Assembly: GCF_021401245.1 (NCBI RefSeq)
Contig: NZ_JACBFY010000002.1
Span: forward strand, 930,001-994,000
Source: Pseudacidovorax sp. NFM-22
Lineage (GTDB): Bacteria; Pseudomonadota; Gammaproteobacteria; Burkholderiales; Burkholderiaceae_C
Direction: 5' to 3'
Length of the DNA: 64,000 nt
In this document: positions 42,160-50,007 of the stretch, one piece after another
How positions within the stretch are numbered: the stretch's first letter is position 1
Layout: the number at the start of each line of letters is the position of its first letter
The notes under the pieces: generated by a model
What the model saw: the letters and a program-made list of their open reading frames with translations, nothing else
Told to the model about the DNA's origin: nothing
Databases searched by the model: none
Program-made: the position numbers and the translations under genes

Positions 42160-42770
42160 GCATTCACCAGCCGCACGGCCTCGTCCTCCACGGCCTGCAT
42201 GGGCAGCGGCGGGCCCTCGCGCGCATCGGTGAGGGCGCGGGCCACGCCGAGCACCGCGCGGGCGATGACGAAGAGCTGGATCGGCGCGAGTGCACGGGCG
42301 GCCTGCGGGCCCTGCGGATGCGACGCGACGGCTGCGGTCAGCTGCGCGACGTGCTGCGCATCGTCGCCCGCGAGGCCCGCCCCCATGTACACGCCCAGCA
42401 GCACCCGCCGCACCGGCGCATCGTGCGCATGGCGCGCCAGCAGCACCCGCACCAGCCGGCGGATGGGGTCGGCTTCGGCGTCATGGGCGTCATCCGCCGC
42501 AGCCAGCGCCGCCAGGAAGGCCTCGCGGTCCTCGGCCAGCAGCCGGCGCGCAAGGGCGAGCAGGATGGACTGCTTGTTGGGAAAGTAGCCGTACAGGCTG
42601 CCGACGCTGACGCCCGCGCGTTCGGCGATGCGGTTGGTGTTGAAGCCCGCCAGCCCGTGGGCCCGAAGGATCTGCTGCGCGGCCTCCAGGATGACCGCCA
42701 CCGTGTCGTGCGCGCGCTGCTGTCGGGGCGAACGCCGGACGGCGGGCCGGGGTGGCTTCCTGGGCGGCAC
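42060..42770 (-). CDS. TetR-family transcriptional regulator
   Basis: A 236-residue regulator with HTH at about residues 25-75: ILEAAQQILRAHGLAGFNTNRIAERAGVSVGSLYGYFPNKQSILLALARRLL, with the GSLYGYFPNK hallmark. The C-terminal half is Ala/Arg-rich. No ATG is in frame; the GTG at 42770, 17 bases after the boxR stop, is the best start, so it may be translated from the boxR message. Its last 33 codons overlap the serine hydrolase gene on the other strand. Its target is unknown; the hydrolase or the box genes are the natural candidates. Confidence 0.75.
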   Translation of the reverse strand: MPPRKPPRPAVRRSPRQQRAHDTVAVILEAAQQILRAHGLAGFNTNRIAERAGVSVGSLYGYFPNKQSILLALARRLLAEDREAFLAALAAADDAHDAEADPIRRLVRVLLARHAHDAPVRRVLLGVYMGAGLAGDDAQHVAQLTAAVASHPQGPQAARALAPIQLFVIARAVLGVARALTDAREGPPLPMQAVEDEAVRLVNAYLLAAVPAESGRSAAAMAQNSASSSARMPGSP

Positions 42771-42787
42771 CGTCGGTCCCGGTCCGC

Positions 42788-43750
42788 TCAGGCGCCGGCC
42801 GGCTCTGCCATCACCCTCTGCACCGCGGCCCGCAGCGCCTCGAAGGCCTGCGGCAGCGTGGTGCCGCCGGTGTCGACCGTGAGGTCGGCCTTGGAATAGA
42901 AGGCCGCACGGCCGTCGAGGATGCGCTTGAGGTCGTCCATCGCCTCGCGGCTGGCGGCCATGGGGCGCATGTCGCCTTGCGCGATGACGCGGCCCATGTG
43001 CTCCTCGGGCCGCGCCTGCAGCCACACGGTGGTGCAGTGGGCCAGCAGCTCGTTGAAGGTGGCCGGGTCCGACACGATGCCGCCCGGCGTGGCGATGACG
43101 ACCTCGCCGTAGATCTGCACCGTCTCTTCCAGCGCGCGGCGCTCGTAGCGGCGGTACGCGTTGGTGCCGTACAGGTCGTGGATCTCACGCACGCTGCAGC
43201 CGGCGAATTTCTCGATCTCGCGGCTGAGCTCGATGAAGGGCAGGCCCAGGTCCTCGGCCAGCATCTGGCCCAGCGTGGACTTGCCCGCGCCGCGCAGGCC
43301 CACCAGCGCGAAGCGGCGCTTGCGGGCGGGGTCGATGCCTGCCGTGCCCAGCAGTTCGCCCAGGGCGATGCGGGCGCGGCGCAAGTCGGCTTCGCTGCGG
43401 TTCTCGAGCAGTTCGCGGATCAGCAGCCATTCGGGCGAGCTGGTGGTCGCGTCGCCCAGCAGCTCGGCCATGGAGCACTGCAGCGCGCCGGCCACCTGCT
43501 GCAGCACCAGGATCGACACGTTGCCCATGCCGTATTCGAGGTTGGCCAGATGGCGCTCCGACACGTCGGCCGCCTGCGCCACCGCCTTGCGCGTGAGGCC
43601 GCGGCGCGCGCGCAGGCTGCGGGCGCGCTCGCCCACGGCCGCCAGCAGCGGATGACGGTTCTCGCCGCCCGCCGCGGTGTTGGCCGCCTCCGGCGGGTGC
43701 GCGCCCGCCTCCGCCACGCGGGGGAGCAGCGCGCTCTCGGGTTCGCTCAT
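42788..43750 (-). CDS. boxR: BoxR: XRE HTH fused to shikimate-kinase-like effector domain
   Basis: A 320-residue regulator of the box genes. The XRE-type HTH is at about residues 42-95 (RARRGLTRKAVAQAADVSERHLANLEYG). The C-terminal domain (from about 150) is shikimate-kinase-like with P-loop LVGLRGAGKSTLGQMLA and GGIVSDPATF. In characterised BoxR from Azoarcus this domain binds benzoyl-CoA and releases repression. It is divergent from DUF4863-boxD, across a spacer with inverted TGCA-N6-TGCT motifs. The ATG at 43750 was preferred; one 21 codons upstream is in frame. Confidence 0.93.
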   Translation of the reverse strand: MSEPESALLPRVAEAGAHPPEAANTAAGGENRHPLLAAVGERARSLRARRGLTRKAVAQAADVSERHLANLEYGMGNVSILVLQQVAGALQCSMAELLGDATTSSPEWLLIRELLENRSEADLRRARIALGELLGTAGIDPARKRRFALVGLRGAGKSTLGQMLAEDLGLPFIELSREIEKFAGCSVREIHDLYGTNAYRRYERRALEETVQIYGEVVIATPGGIVSDPATFNELLAHCTTVWLQARPEEHMGRVIAQGDMRPMAASREAMDDLKRILDGRAAFYSKADLTVDTGGTTLPQAFEALRAAVQRVMAEPAGA

Positions 43751-43858
43751 TGCATCGTCCTTCACAACGCCATTGTCGCGAGGCGCCACCGGCCCTCGCG
43801 TCGGCCGATTCATCGCCGGCCCTTCCGTCTTCACCGCACCTAGGGATAACACCCAACA

Positions 43859-43923
43859 TGCACTATGTTGCTTGACATGCGTCAGGTGCGCTTCTATGGT
43901 TCGTCCGCAAGCAAGATACTGCA
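43859..43923. promoter_or_regulatory. Inverted pair of candidate BoxR operators
   Basis: Site A (43859-43874, plus) is TGCACTATGTTGCTTG. Site B (43908-43923, read on minus) is TGCAGTATCTTGCTTG. They agree at 14 of 16 positions and face each other with centres 49 bp apart. Both fit TGCA-N6-TGCT. They lie in the divergent spacer between boxR (start 43750) and DUF4863 (start 43996), well placed to control both directions. Confidence 0.68.
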
Positions 43924-43995
43924 CATGAACGGCGCCGGCAAGCACTGGCGTCAACCCGCAGAGAGACAAACAAGCACCCGACAGCGAGATCCACG

Positions 43996-44469
43996 ATGTC
44001 CAAGCAAGCCTTCCATGCCCAGGTGGCCGCACTGACGGCCGAGATCGCCGGCCGGCCGCTCGACGCCGCGCTGGACGCCTGGCTCAATGCCGAGCACGGC
44101 GCCGGCAGCGCCACCTATGCCCAGCTGAAGGCCAGCTGCGAAGCGGGCGTGGCCGAGGGCTGGCTGTGCGAGCGCGAGGGCGGCGGCATCCGCTACGGCC
44201 GCGTGTTCAAGGCCGACGACGCCCTGCACCGCTTTTCTGTCGACGTGGTGGACATGCAGGACATTGCCGGTCCGCACCATGTGCACCCCAACGGCGAGAT
44301 CGACCTGATCATGCCGCTGGCCGACAGCCGCGCCACCTTCGACGGCCGGCCCGCCGGCTGGTGCGTCTACCCGCCGGGCAGCGCCCACCGGCCCACCGTG
44401 AGCGACGGCCGCGCGCTGGTGCTCTACCTGCTGCCCGAAGGGCGCATCGAATTCACCAAGACTGCCTGA
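43996..44469 (+). CDS. DUF4863-family protein (PnbB-like)
   Basis: A 157-residue protein of DUF4863, the family of 4-hydroxylaminobenzoate lyase (PnbB). An N-terminal helical part is followed by a small beta-barrel with GPHHVHPNGEIDLIMPL and GSAHRPTVSDGRALVLYLLPEG, with His residues suited to a metal site. Members recur next to boxD in box loci without a known step; the pathway as established does not need it. It starts the plus-strand box operon and ends 3 bases before boxD. Confidence 0.82.
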   Translation: MSKQAFHAQVAALTAEIAGRPLDAALDAWLNAEHGAGSATYAQLKASCEAGVAEGWLCEREGGGIRYGRVFKADDALHRFSVDVVDMQDIAGPHHVHPNGEIDLIMPLADSRATFDGRPAGWCVYPPGSAHRPTVSDGRALVLYLLPEGRIEFTKTA

Positions 44470-44472
44470 GCG

Positions 44473-46026
44473 ATGACCACCGAACTTCTCCAGAACCACG
44501 TCGCCGGCCGCTGGCAGGCGGGCACCGGCGCCGGCACGCCGCTGGTCGACCCGGTGCTCGGCACCGAGCTCGTGCGCGTCGATGCCACCGGCCTGGACCT
44601 GCCCGCCACCTTCGCCTTCGCGCGCCAGACCGGCGGCGCGGCGCTGCGGGCGCTGAGCTACCGCGAGCGTGCCGGCCTGCTGGCTGCCATCGTGAAGATC
44701 CTCCAGGCCAACCGCGATGCGTACTACGAGATCGCCACCGCCAATTCGGGCACGGTGAAGAACGACTCGGCGGTGGACATCGACGGCGGCATCTTCACGC
44801 TCGGCCAATACGCCAAGTGGGGCGAGTCGCTGGGCGACGCCCATGCCCTGAAGGACGGCGAGCCGGCGCGGCTGGGCCGCGAACCGGTCTTCCAGTCGCA
44901 GCATGTGCAGGTGCCGGTGCAGGGAGTCGCCCTGTTCATCAATGCCTTCAACTTCCCGGCCTGGGGCCTGTGGGAGAAGGCGGCGCCGGCCCTGCTCTCG
45001 GGCGTGCCGGTGATCGTCAAGCCCGCCACGGCCACCGCCTGGCTCACGCAGCGCATGGTGCGCGACGTGATCGAGGCCGGCGTTCTGCCGCCGGGCGCGC
45101 TGTCCGTGGTCTGCGGCAGCTCGGCCGGGCTGATGGATGCGCTGACGCCCTTCGACCTCGTCTCCTTCACCGGCTCGGCCGACACCGCGGCGCTGATCCG
45201 CGGCCATGCGGCCGTGGCCCGCCATTCGGTGCGCGCCAACATCGAGGCCGACAGCCTCAACAGCGCCCTGCTGCTGCCCGGCGCCACGCCCGGCGATGCG
45301 GTGTTCGAGCTGCTGGTGAAGGAGGTGGTGCGAGAGATGACGGTCAAGTCCGGCCAGAAATGCACCGCCATCCGCCGCGTGCTGGTGCCCGAGGCGCTGT
45401 ATTCACCGGTGGCCGAGGCCGTGTCCGCCCGGCTGGCGAAAGTGAGCGTGGGCAATCCGCGCAACGAATCGGTGCGCATGGGTTCGCTGGTCAGCCGCGA
45501 GCAGCTGGCTTCCGTCCAGCAGGGCCTGCAGCAATTGGAGGCCGCGGCCGAGGTGCTGCACGACGGCCGCCGCGCCGCGCTGGTGGATTGCGACCCGGCC
45601 GTCGCCGCCTGCATCGGCCCGGTGCTGCTGGGCAGCCGCGATGCGGATGGCGCGGACGTGGTGCACGACGTGGAGGTGTTCGGCCCCGTGGCCACGCTGC
45701 TGCCCTACCGCGACCTGCCGCATGCGCTGGCCCTGGCCGAACGCGGGTTGGGCTCGCTGGTGGCCTCGGTCTATGGCAGCGACCCGGCCGAGATCGGCCG
45801 CGCCGCCCTCGCCCTGGCCGCCAGCCACGGCCGCGTGCATGCGGTGACGCCCGAGGTGGCGCAGACCCACACCGGCCACGGCAACGTGATGCCCATGTCG
45901 CTGCACGGCGGCCCGGGCCGCGCCGGTGGCGGCGCCGAACTGGGCGGCCTGAGGGCGCTGGACTTCTACCACCGGCGTGCGGCGGTGCAGGCCAGCCCTG
46001 CGGTGCTGGACGCGCTCGGCGTTTGA
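44473..46026 (+). CDS. boxD: 3,4-dehydroadipyl-CoA semialdehyde dehydrogenase BoxD
   Basis: A 517-residue aldehyde dehydrogenase of the PaaZ/BoxD group, oxidising the BoxC product to 3,4-dehydroadipyl-CoA with NADP. Catalytic residues lie in ANIEADSLNSALLLPG (Glu) and VKSGQKCTAIRRVLVP (Cys). The NAD-site Asn stretch is INAFNFPAWGLWEK, and the end has HGNVMPMSLHGGPGRAGGG as in PaaZ. Length fits. It is followed by a 100-base spacer with a hairpin and then the ligase gene. Confidence 0.95.
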   Translation: MTTELLQNHVAGRWQAGTGAGTPLVDPVLGTELVRVDATGLDLPATFAFARQTGGAALRALSYRERAGLLAAIVKILQANRDAYYEIATANSGTVKNDSAVDIDGGIFTLGQYAKWGESLGDAHALKDGEPARLGREPVFQSQHVQVPVQGVALFINAFNFPAWGLWEKAAPALLSGVPVIVKPATATAWLTQRMVRDVIEAGVLPPGALSVVCGSSAGLMDALTPFDLVSFTGSADTAALIRGHAAVARHSVRANIEADSLNSALLLPGATPGDAVFELLVKEVVREMTVKSGQKCTAIRRVLVPEALYSPVAEAVSARLAKVSVGNPRNESVRMGSLVSREQLASVQQGLQQLEAAAEVLHDGRRAALVDCDPAVAACIGPVLLGSRDADGADVVHDVEVFGPVATLLPYRDLPHALALAERGLGSLVASVYGSDPAEIGRAALALAASHGRVHAVTPEVAQTHTGHGNVMPMSLHGGPGRAGGGAELGGLRALDFYHRRAAVQASPAVLDALGV

Positions 46027-46060
46027 AGTGATATGAGCCCCACCACTCGAAACGATCAAG

Positions 46061-46082
46061 CCCCTCTCCCGCGAGGGGAGAG
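46061..46082. repeat. Short palindromic hairpin CCCCTCTCCCGCGAGGGGAGAG
   Basis: CCCCTC (46061-46066) pairs with GAGGGG (46073-46078) across TCCCGC. This stem-loop is a frequent intergenic element in proteobacterial genomes. It lies between boxD and the benzoate-CoA ligase gene, and could stabilise or attenuate the message. Confidence 0.6.
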
Positions 46083-46126
46083 GACGCCTGACAAGAAGAA
46101 CCACTGGGAGTGATTAGGAGACAACG

Positions 46127-47680
46127 ATGAGCCTGCCCGCCCGCTTCAATTTCGCCGAACACCTGTTCGCCCTCAACCGCGGCCGCGCCGCCAAGGCCGC
46201 CTACATCGACGACCGCGGCGTGCTCGGTTATGGCGAGCTGGAGGACCGCGCCCGCCGCCTGGCGGCAGCCCTCAGCGCCGCCGGTGTGCGGCGCGAGGAA
46301 CGCGTGCTGCTGCTGATGCACGACACGCAGGACTGGCCCGTGTGCTTCCTGGGCAGCCTCTACGCGGGCGTGGTGCCGGTGGCCGTCAACACCCTGCTCA
46401 CGGCGGACGACTATGCCTACATGCTGGAGCACAGCCGCGCCCAGGCTGCGCTGGTGGGCGGCGCGCTGCTGCCGGTGCTGCAGAGCGCGATGGAAAAAGG
46501 CACGCACGAGCTGCAGTCGGTGATCGTGGCCCAGCCCACCGCCGCCTTGCCGCGCGGCATGCAGGCACTGGAAGACGCCATTGCCGCCGCCGAGCCACGG
46601 CCCGCCCCCGCGCCCACCACGCCCGACGACCCGGGCTTCTGGCTCTATTCCTCGGGCTCCACCGGCAAGCCCAAGGGCACGGTCCACACCCACGGCAACC
46701 TGTGGTGGACGGCCGAGCTCTACGGCAAGGCGGTGCTGCAGCTGACCGAGCAGGACGTGTGCTTCTCGGCCGCCAAGCTCTACTTTGCCTACGGGCTCGG
46801 CAATGCGCTGACCTTCCCGCTGTCGGTGGGTGCCAGCGTGGTGCTGATGGCCGAACGGCCCACGCCCGAGGCCACCTTCAAGCGCTGGACGCAGCCCGAG
46901 CACCGGCCGACGGTCTTCTTCGGCGCGCCGACGGGCTATGCGGGCATGCTGGCCTCGCCCGCTTTGCCTGCCCGCGATCAGGTCGCACTGCGCATGGGCT
47001 CGTCCGCCGGCGAGGCGCTGCCGGCCGACATCGCCCAGCGCTTCAAGGCGCACTTCGACTGCGACATCATCGACGGCATCGGCTCCACCGAGATGCTGCA
47101 TGTCTTCCTGTCCAACCGGCCGGGCGATGTGCGCTACGGCACGACGGGCCGCCCGGTCGAGGGCTACGAGGTGGAGCTGCGCGGCGAGGACGGCCGCCCC
47201 GTGCCCGACGGCGAGGTGGGCGACCTCTACATCCGCGGCCCGAGCAGCGCGCTGATGTACTGGGGCAACCGCGAGAAGACGCGCGACACCTTCCTGGGCG
47301 GCTGGACCAAGTCCGGCGACAAGTACGTGCGCGATGCCGAGGGCTACTACACCTACGCCGGCCGCAGCGACGACATGCTCAAGGTCAGCGGCATCTATGT
47401 CTCGCCCTTCGAGGTCGAGGCCACGCTGGTGCAGCATCCCGCCGTGCTGGAGGCCGCCGTCATCGGGGTGGCCGATGCGGAAGGCCTGACCAAGACCAAG
47501 GCCTATGTGGTGCTCAAGCCCGGCCAGCCGGCCACCGACGCCGAACTCAAGGCATTCGTGAAGGACCGGCTCGCGCCCTACAAGTACCCGCGGCTGATCG
47601 AGTTCATCGACGAGCTGCCCAAGACCGCGACGGGCAAGATCCAGCGCTTCCGGCTGCGCGAGCGGGAGCAGCAGGCGTGA
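46127..47680 (+). CDS. bclA: Benzoate-CoA ligase
   Basis: A 517-residue ANL-type ligase converting benzoate, ATP and CoA to benzoyl-CoA, the entry to the box route. Family features in order: FNFAEHLFALNRGRAAKAAY at the N-terminus (typical for benzoate-CoA ligases), P-loop LYSSGSTGKPKGTVHTHGN, FSAAKLYFAYGLGNALTFPL, IGSTEMLHVFLSN, GWTKSGDKYVRDAEGYY, and the catalytic-Lys tail LPKTATGKIQRFRLRE. Length matches known BclA/BadA. The SD is AGGAGACAACG. Its stop overlaps the GTG of the next gene. Confidence 0.93.
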   Translation: MSLPARFNFAEHLFALNRGRAAKAAYIDDRGVLGYGELEDRARRLAAALSAAGVRREERVLLLMHDTQDWPVCFLGSLYAGVVPVAVNTLLTADDYAYMLEHSRAQAALVGGALLPVLQSAMEKGTHELQSVIVAQPTAALPRGMQALEDAIAAAEPRPAPAPTTPDDPGFWLYSSGSTGKPKGTVHTHGNLWWTAELYGKAVLQLTEQDVCFSAAKLYFAYGLGNALTFPLSVGASVVLMAERPTPEATFKRWTQPEHRPTVFFGAPTGYAGMLASPALPARDQVALRMGSSAGEALPADIAQRFKAHFDCDIIDGIGSTEMLHVFLSNRPGDVRYGTTGRPVEGYEVELRGEDGRPVPDGEVGDLYIRGPSSALMYWGNREKTRDTFLGGWTKSGDKYVRDAEGYYTYAGRSDDMLKVSGIYVSPFEVEATLVQHPAVLEAAVIGVADAEGLTKTKAYVVLKPGQPATDAELKAFVKDRLAPYKYPRLIEFIDELPKTATGKIQRFRLREREQQA

Positions 47681-48498
47681 GCGGCAGCGACTTCGCCGAG
47701 ATCGACTGGTGCGGCCGCGCGGTCCGCATCGAGCACCGCTTCATCGTCCCGCCCGGCGCCGAGGCCGCGCCCCTGGTCGTCTTCCTGCACGAAGGCCTGG
47801 GTTCGGTGGCGATGTGGAAGGACTTCCCCGACCGCCTGTGCCAGGCGATCGGCGTACGCGGCCTGGTCTACTCGCGGCCCGGCTATGGACGCTCCACGCC
47901 GCGGCCCGCCGACGCGCCGCTGGAGGTTGACTTCATGCACCGCCAGGCCGAGGAGGTGCTGCCCGCCTTCCTCACGGCCCTGGGCATCGACACACCGGTG
48001 TGGCTCTTCGGGCACAGCGACGGCGGCTCCATCGCCCTGCTCTTCGCCGCCCGCCATCCGCAGGCCGTGGCCGGCCTGGTGCTGCTGGCGCCGCACCTCT
48101 TCGTGGAGGACGTGACGGTGCACAACATCGAACTCGCCCGCCAGGCCTACGACCATGCGGACCTGCGCGCGCGCCTAGCCCGCTACCACGACGATGTGGA
48201 CTCGGCCTTCCGCGGCTGGAACGACATCTGGCTCGCGCCCGCCTTCCGCGCCTGGAACATCGAGGCCGAACTCGACGGTATCCGCTGCCCCGTGCTCGCC
48301 ATCCAGGGCCTGGACGACGAATACGGCACGCTGGCGCAGATCGAGGGCATCGCGGCGCGCGTGCCCGGCACCCAGCTGCTGCCCATTCCGGGCTGCGGCC
48401 ACTCGCCCCATAGGGATCAACCCGAGCAGGTGATCGAGGCCACAGGCCGCATGCTCGCGCCTTCCTTGCGCGGGGCACCCGCTGCCGCGCCCAGGTAA
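47677..48498 (+). CDS. Alpha/beta hydrolase of the box operon
   Basis: A 273-residue alpha/beta hydrolase: oxyanion region FLHEGLGSVAMWKDFP, nucleophile elbow LFGHSDGGSIAL (Ser), acid in IQGLDDEYG (Asp) and base in PGCGHSPHRDQP (His). Such a gene follows the ligase in many box loci, where it may hydrolyse dead-end CoA thioesters or lactones; this is not proven. The start is a GTG overlapping the ligase stop (GTGA), so translation is coupled. Confidence 0.85.
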   Translation: MSGSDFAEIDWCGRAVRIEHRFIVPPGAEAAPLVVFLHEGLGSVAMWKDFPDRLCQAIGVRGLVYSRPGYGRSTPRPADAPLEVDFMHRQAEEVLPAFLTALGIDTPVWLFGHSDGGSIALLFAARHPQAVAGLVLLAPHLFVEDVTVHNIELARQAYDHADLRARLARYHDDVDSAFRGWNDIWLAPAFRAWNIEAELDGIRCPVLAIQGLDDEYGTLAQIEGIAARVPGTQLLPIPGCGHSPHRDQPEQVIEATGRMLAPSLRGAPAAAPR

Positions 48499-48515
48499 AC
48501 ACCGAAGCCGCCCAC

Positions 48516-48537
48516 ATTACTTTAGTTGTAAAGTAAT
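48516..48537. promoter_or_regulatory. Perfect 22-bp palindrome upstream of the ABC binding-protein gene
   Basis: ATTACTTTA-GTTG-TAAAGTAAT has 9-base arms in perfect dyad symmetry, in otherwise GC-rich DNA. It lies 26 bases before the binding-protein start and just after the hydrolase stop. Such AT-rich dyads before HAAT transporter genes are typical MarR- or GntR-type operators; no matching regulator of these classes is in the window. Confidence 0.65.
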
Positions 48538-48563
48538 TTCACGACAATCCAGGAGACAGACGC

Positions 48564-49733
48564 ATGCCCATCCGCTTCACCCGCAACACCCTCGCCGCCT
48601 TCGCCCTGGCCGGTCTGGCCGCCGCCGCGTCGGCCCAAGGCACCGGCAAGCTCAAGGTCGGCCTGATGCTGCCCTTCAGCGGCACCTACAGCGCGCTGGG
48701 CGTGGCCATCGAGAACGGCTTCAAGCTCTACGTGGACGAGCAGGGCGGCAAGCTCGGCGGCCGCGAGATCGAGTACTTCAAGGTGGACGACGAGTCCGAC
48801 CCGGCCAAGGCCACCGACAACGTCAACAAGCTGATCAAGCGCGACAACGTCGACGTCATCATCGGCACCGTGCACTCCGGCGTGGCCATGGCCATGGCCA
48901 AGGCGGCCAAGGAAAGCGGCACGATCCTGATCGTGCCCAACGCCGGCGCCGATGCGGTCACGGGCCCCATGTGCGCGCCCAACATCTTCCGCAGCAGCTT
49001 CAGCAACTGGCAGCCGGCCTACGCCATGGGCGTGGTCGCGGCCAAGGAAGGCAAGAAGACCGCCATCACCCTGACCTGGAAGTACGCGGCCGGCGACGAG
49101 TCGGTGGCCGGCTTCAAGGAAGGCTTCGAGAAGGGCGGCGGCAAGGTGGTCAAGCAGCTGACGCTGCCCTTCCCCAACGTGGAGTTCCAGGCCTTGCTGA
49201 CCGAGATCGCCGCAGCCAAGCCCGACGCGGTGTATTCCTTCATGGCCGGCGGCGGCGCCGTCAAGCTGGTGAAGGACTATGCGGCCGCCGGCCTGAACAA
49301 GACCATTCCGCTGTACGGCCCCGGCTTCCTGACCGACGGCACGCTGGACGCGCAGGGCGATGCCGCCGCCGGCATGCTGACCACGCTGCACTATGCCGAC
49401 GGCCTGAACACACCCAAGGACAACGCCTTCCGCACCGCCTACGCCAAGACCTTCAAGCTGCAGCCCGACGTGTACGCCGTGCAGGGCTACGACGCGGCGC
49501 AGATGCTGGGCGTGGGCCTGGCCGCCACCAAGGGCGACGCCAGCAAGAAGGCCGAGTTCGCCGCCGCCGTGGAGAAGGCCAAGATCGACAGCCCGCGCGG
49601 CGCCTTCACCGTGGGCAAGTCGCACAACCCGGTGCAGGACATCTATCTGCGCAAGGTGGAGGGCAAGGAGAACAAGATGGTGAATGTGGCCATCAAGGGT
49701 CTTGCAGACCCTGGGCGTGGATGCCGGATGTAA
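48564..49733 (+). CDS. HAAT-family ABC substrate-binding protein (benzoate/aromatic acid)
   Basis: A 389-residue periplasmic binding protein with a Sec signal (MPIRFTRNTLAAFALAGLAA to SAQ). The fold is that of LivK: KVGLMLPFSGTYSALGVAIENGFKLYV, VDVIIGTVHSGVAMAMA, and FRSSFSNWQPAYAMG. In box loci such proteins are thought to bring in benzoate or its analogues rather than branched-chain amino acids. The C-terminus ends LADPGRGCRM as in relatives. Permease and ATPase genes follow, after a 274-base repeat-filled spacer. Confidence 0.88.
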   Translation: MPIRFTRNTLAAFALAGLAAAASAQGTGKLKVGLMLPFSGTYSALGVAIENGFKLYVDEQGGKLGGREIEYFKVDDESDPAKATDNVNKLIKRDNVDVIIGTVHSGVAMAMAKAAKESGTILIVPNAGADAVTGPMCAPNIFRSSFSNWQPAYAMGVVAAKEGKKTAITLTWKYAAGDESVAGFKEGFEKGGGKVVKQLTLPFPNVEFQALLTEIAAAKPDAVYSFMAGGGAVKLVKDYAAAGLNKTIPLYGPGFLTDGTLDAQGDAAAGMLTTLHYADGLNTPKDNAFRTAYAKTFKLQPDVYAVQGYDAAQMLGVGLAATKGDASKKAEFAAAVEKAKIDSPRGAFTVGKSHNPVQDIYLRKVEGKENKMVNVAIKGLADPGRGCRM

Positions 49734-49794
49734 GCGATCCTGCCTGCTCGGTAGGACCGTTCTTCTTCTGCCAGCCTGAGATCACTCCCATCGC

Positions 49795-49953
49795 TCGGGC
49801 TGAGCCGCGTCCACTGTTGGGGCTGAGCCGCATCTAAGGTTTGGGCTGAGCCACCACAACCGTTCAGGCTGAGCCTGTCGAAGCCCGGCACCGCGCCGTG
49901 CACGGCCTTCGACAAGCTCAGGCCGAACGGAATGAAGGCTCAGGCCGAACGGG
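49795..49953. repeat. Cluster of GAGC/TTCGACAAGCTCA-family repeats
   Basis: A complete inverted pair spans 49860-49930: left CCGTTCAGGCTGAGCCTGTC, right GACAAGCTCAGGCCGAACGG. Three degenerate GGGCTGAGCC units precede it (about 49797, 49820, 49843). One further right-arm piece, GCTCAGGCCGAACGGG, follows at 49938-49953. The spacer separates the binding-protein gene from its permease genes. Confidence 0.8.
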
Positions 49954-50007
49954 ATGGACGCTCAACCGGGCCGGCCCCTCTTCAATTCGAATCTCGGAAC
50001 CTCACTC

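Noticed and set aside
49954-50007. ATG at 49954 as the true start of the LivH-type permease
   Set aside because: The added 18 residues begin at the end of a repeat unit and do not match LivH N-termini. The GTG at 50008 fits better, though it is unproven.
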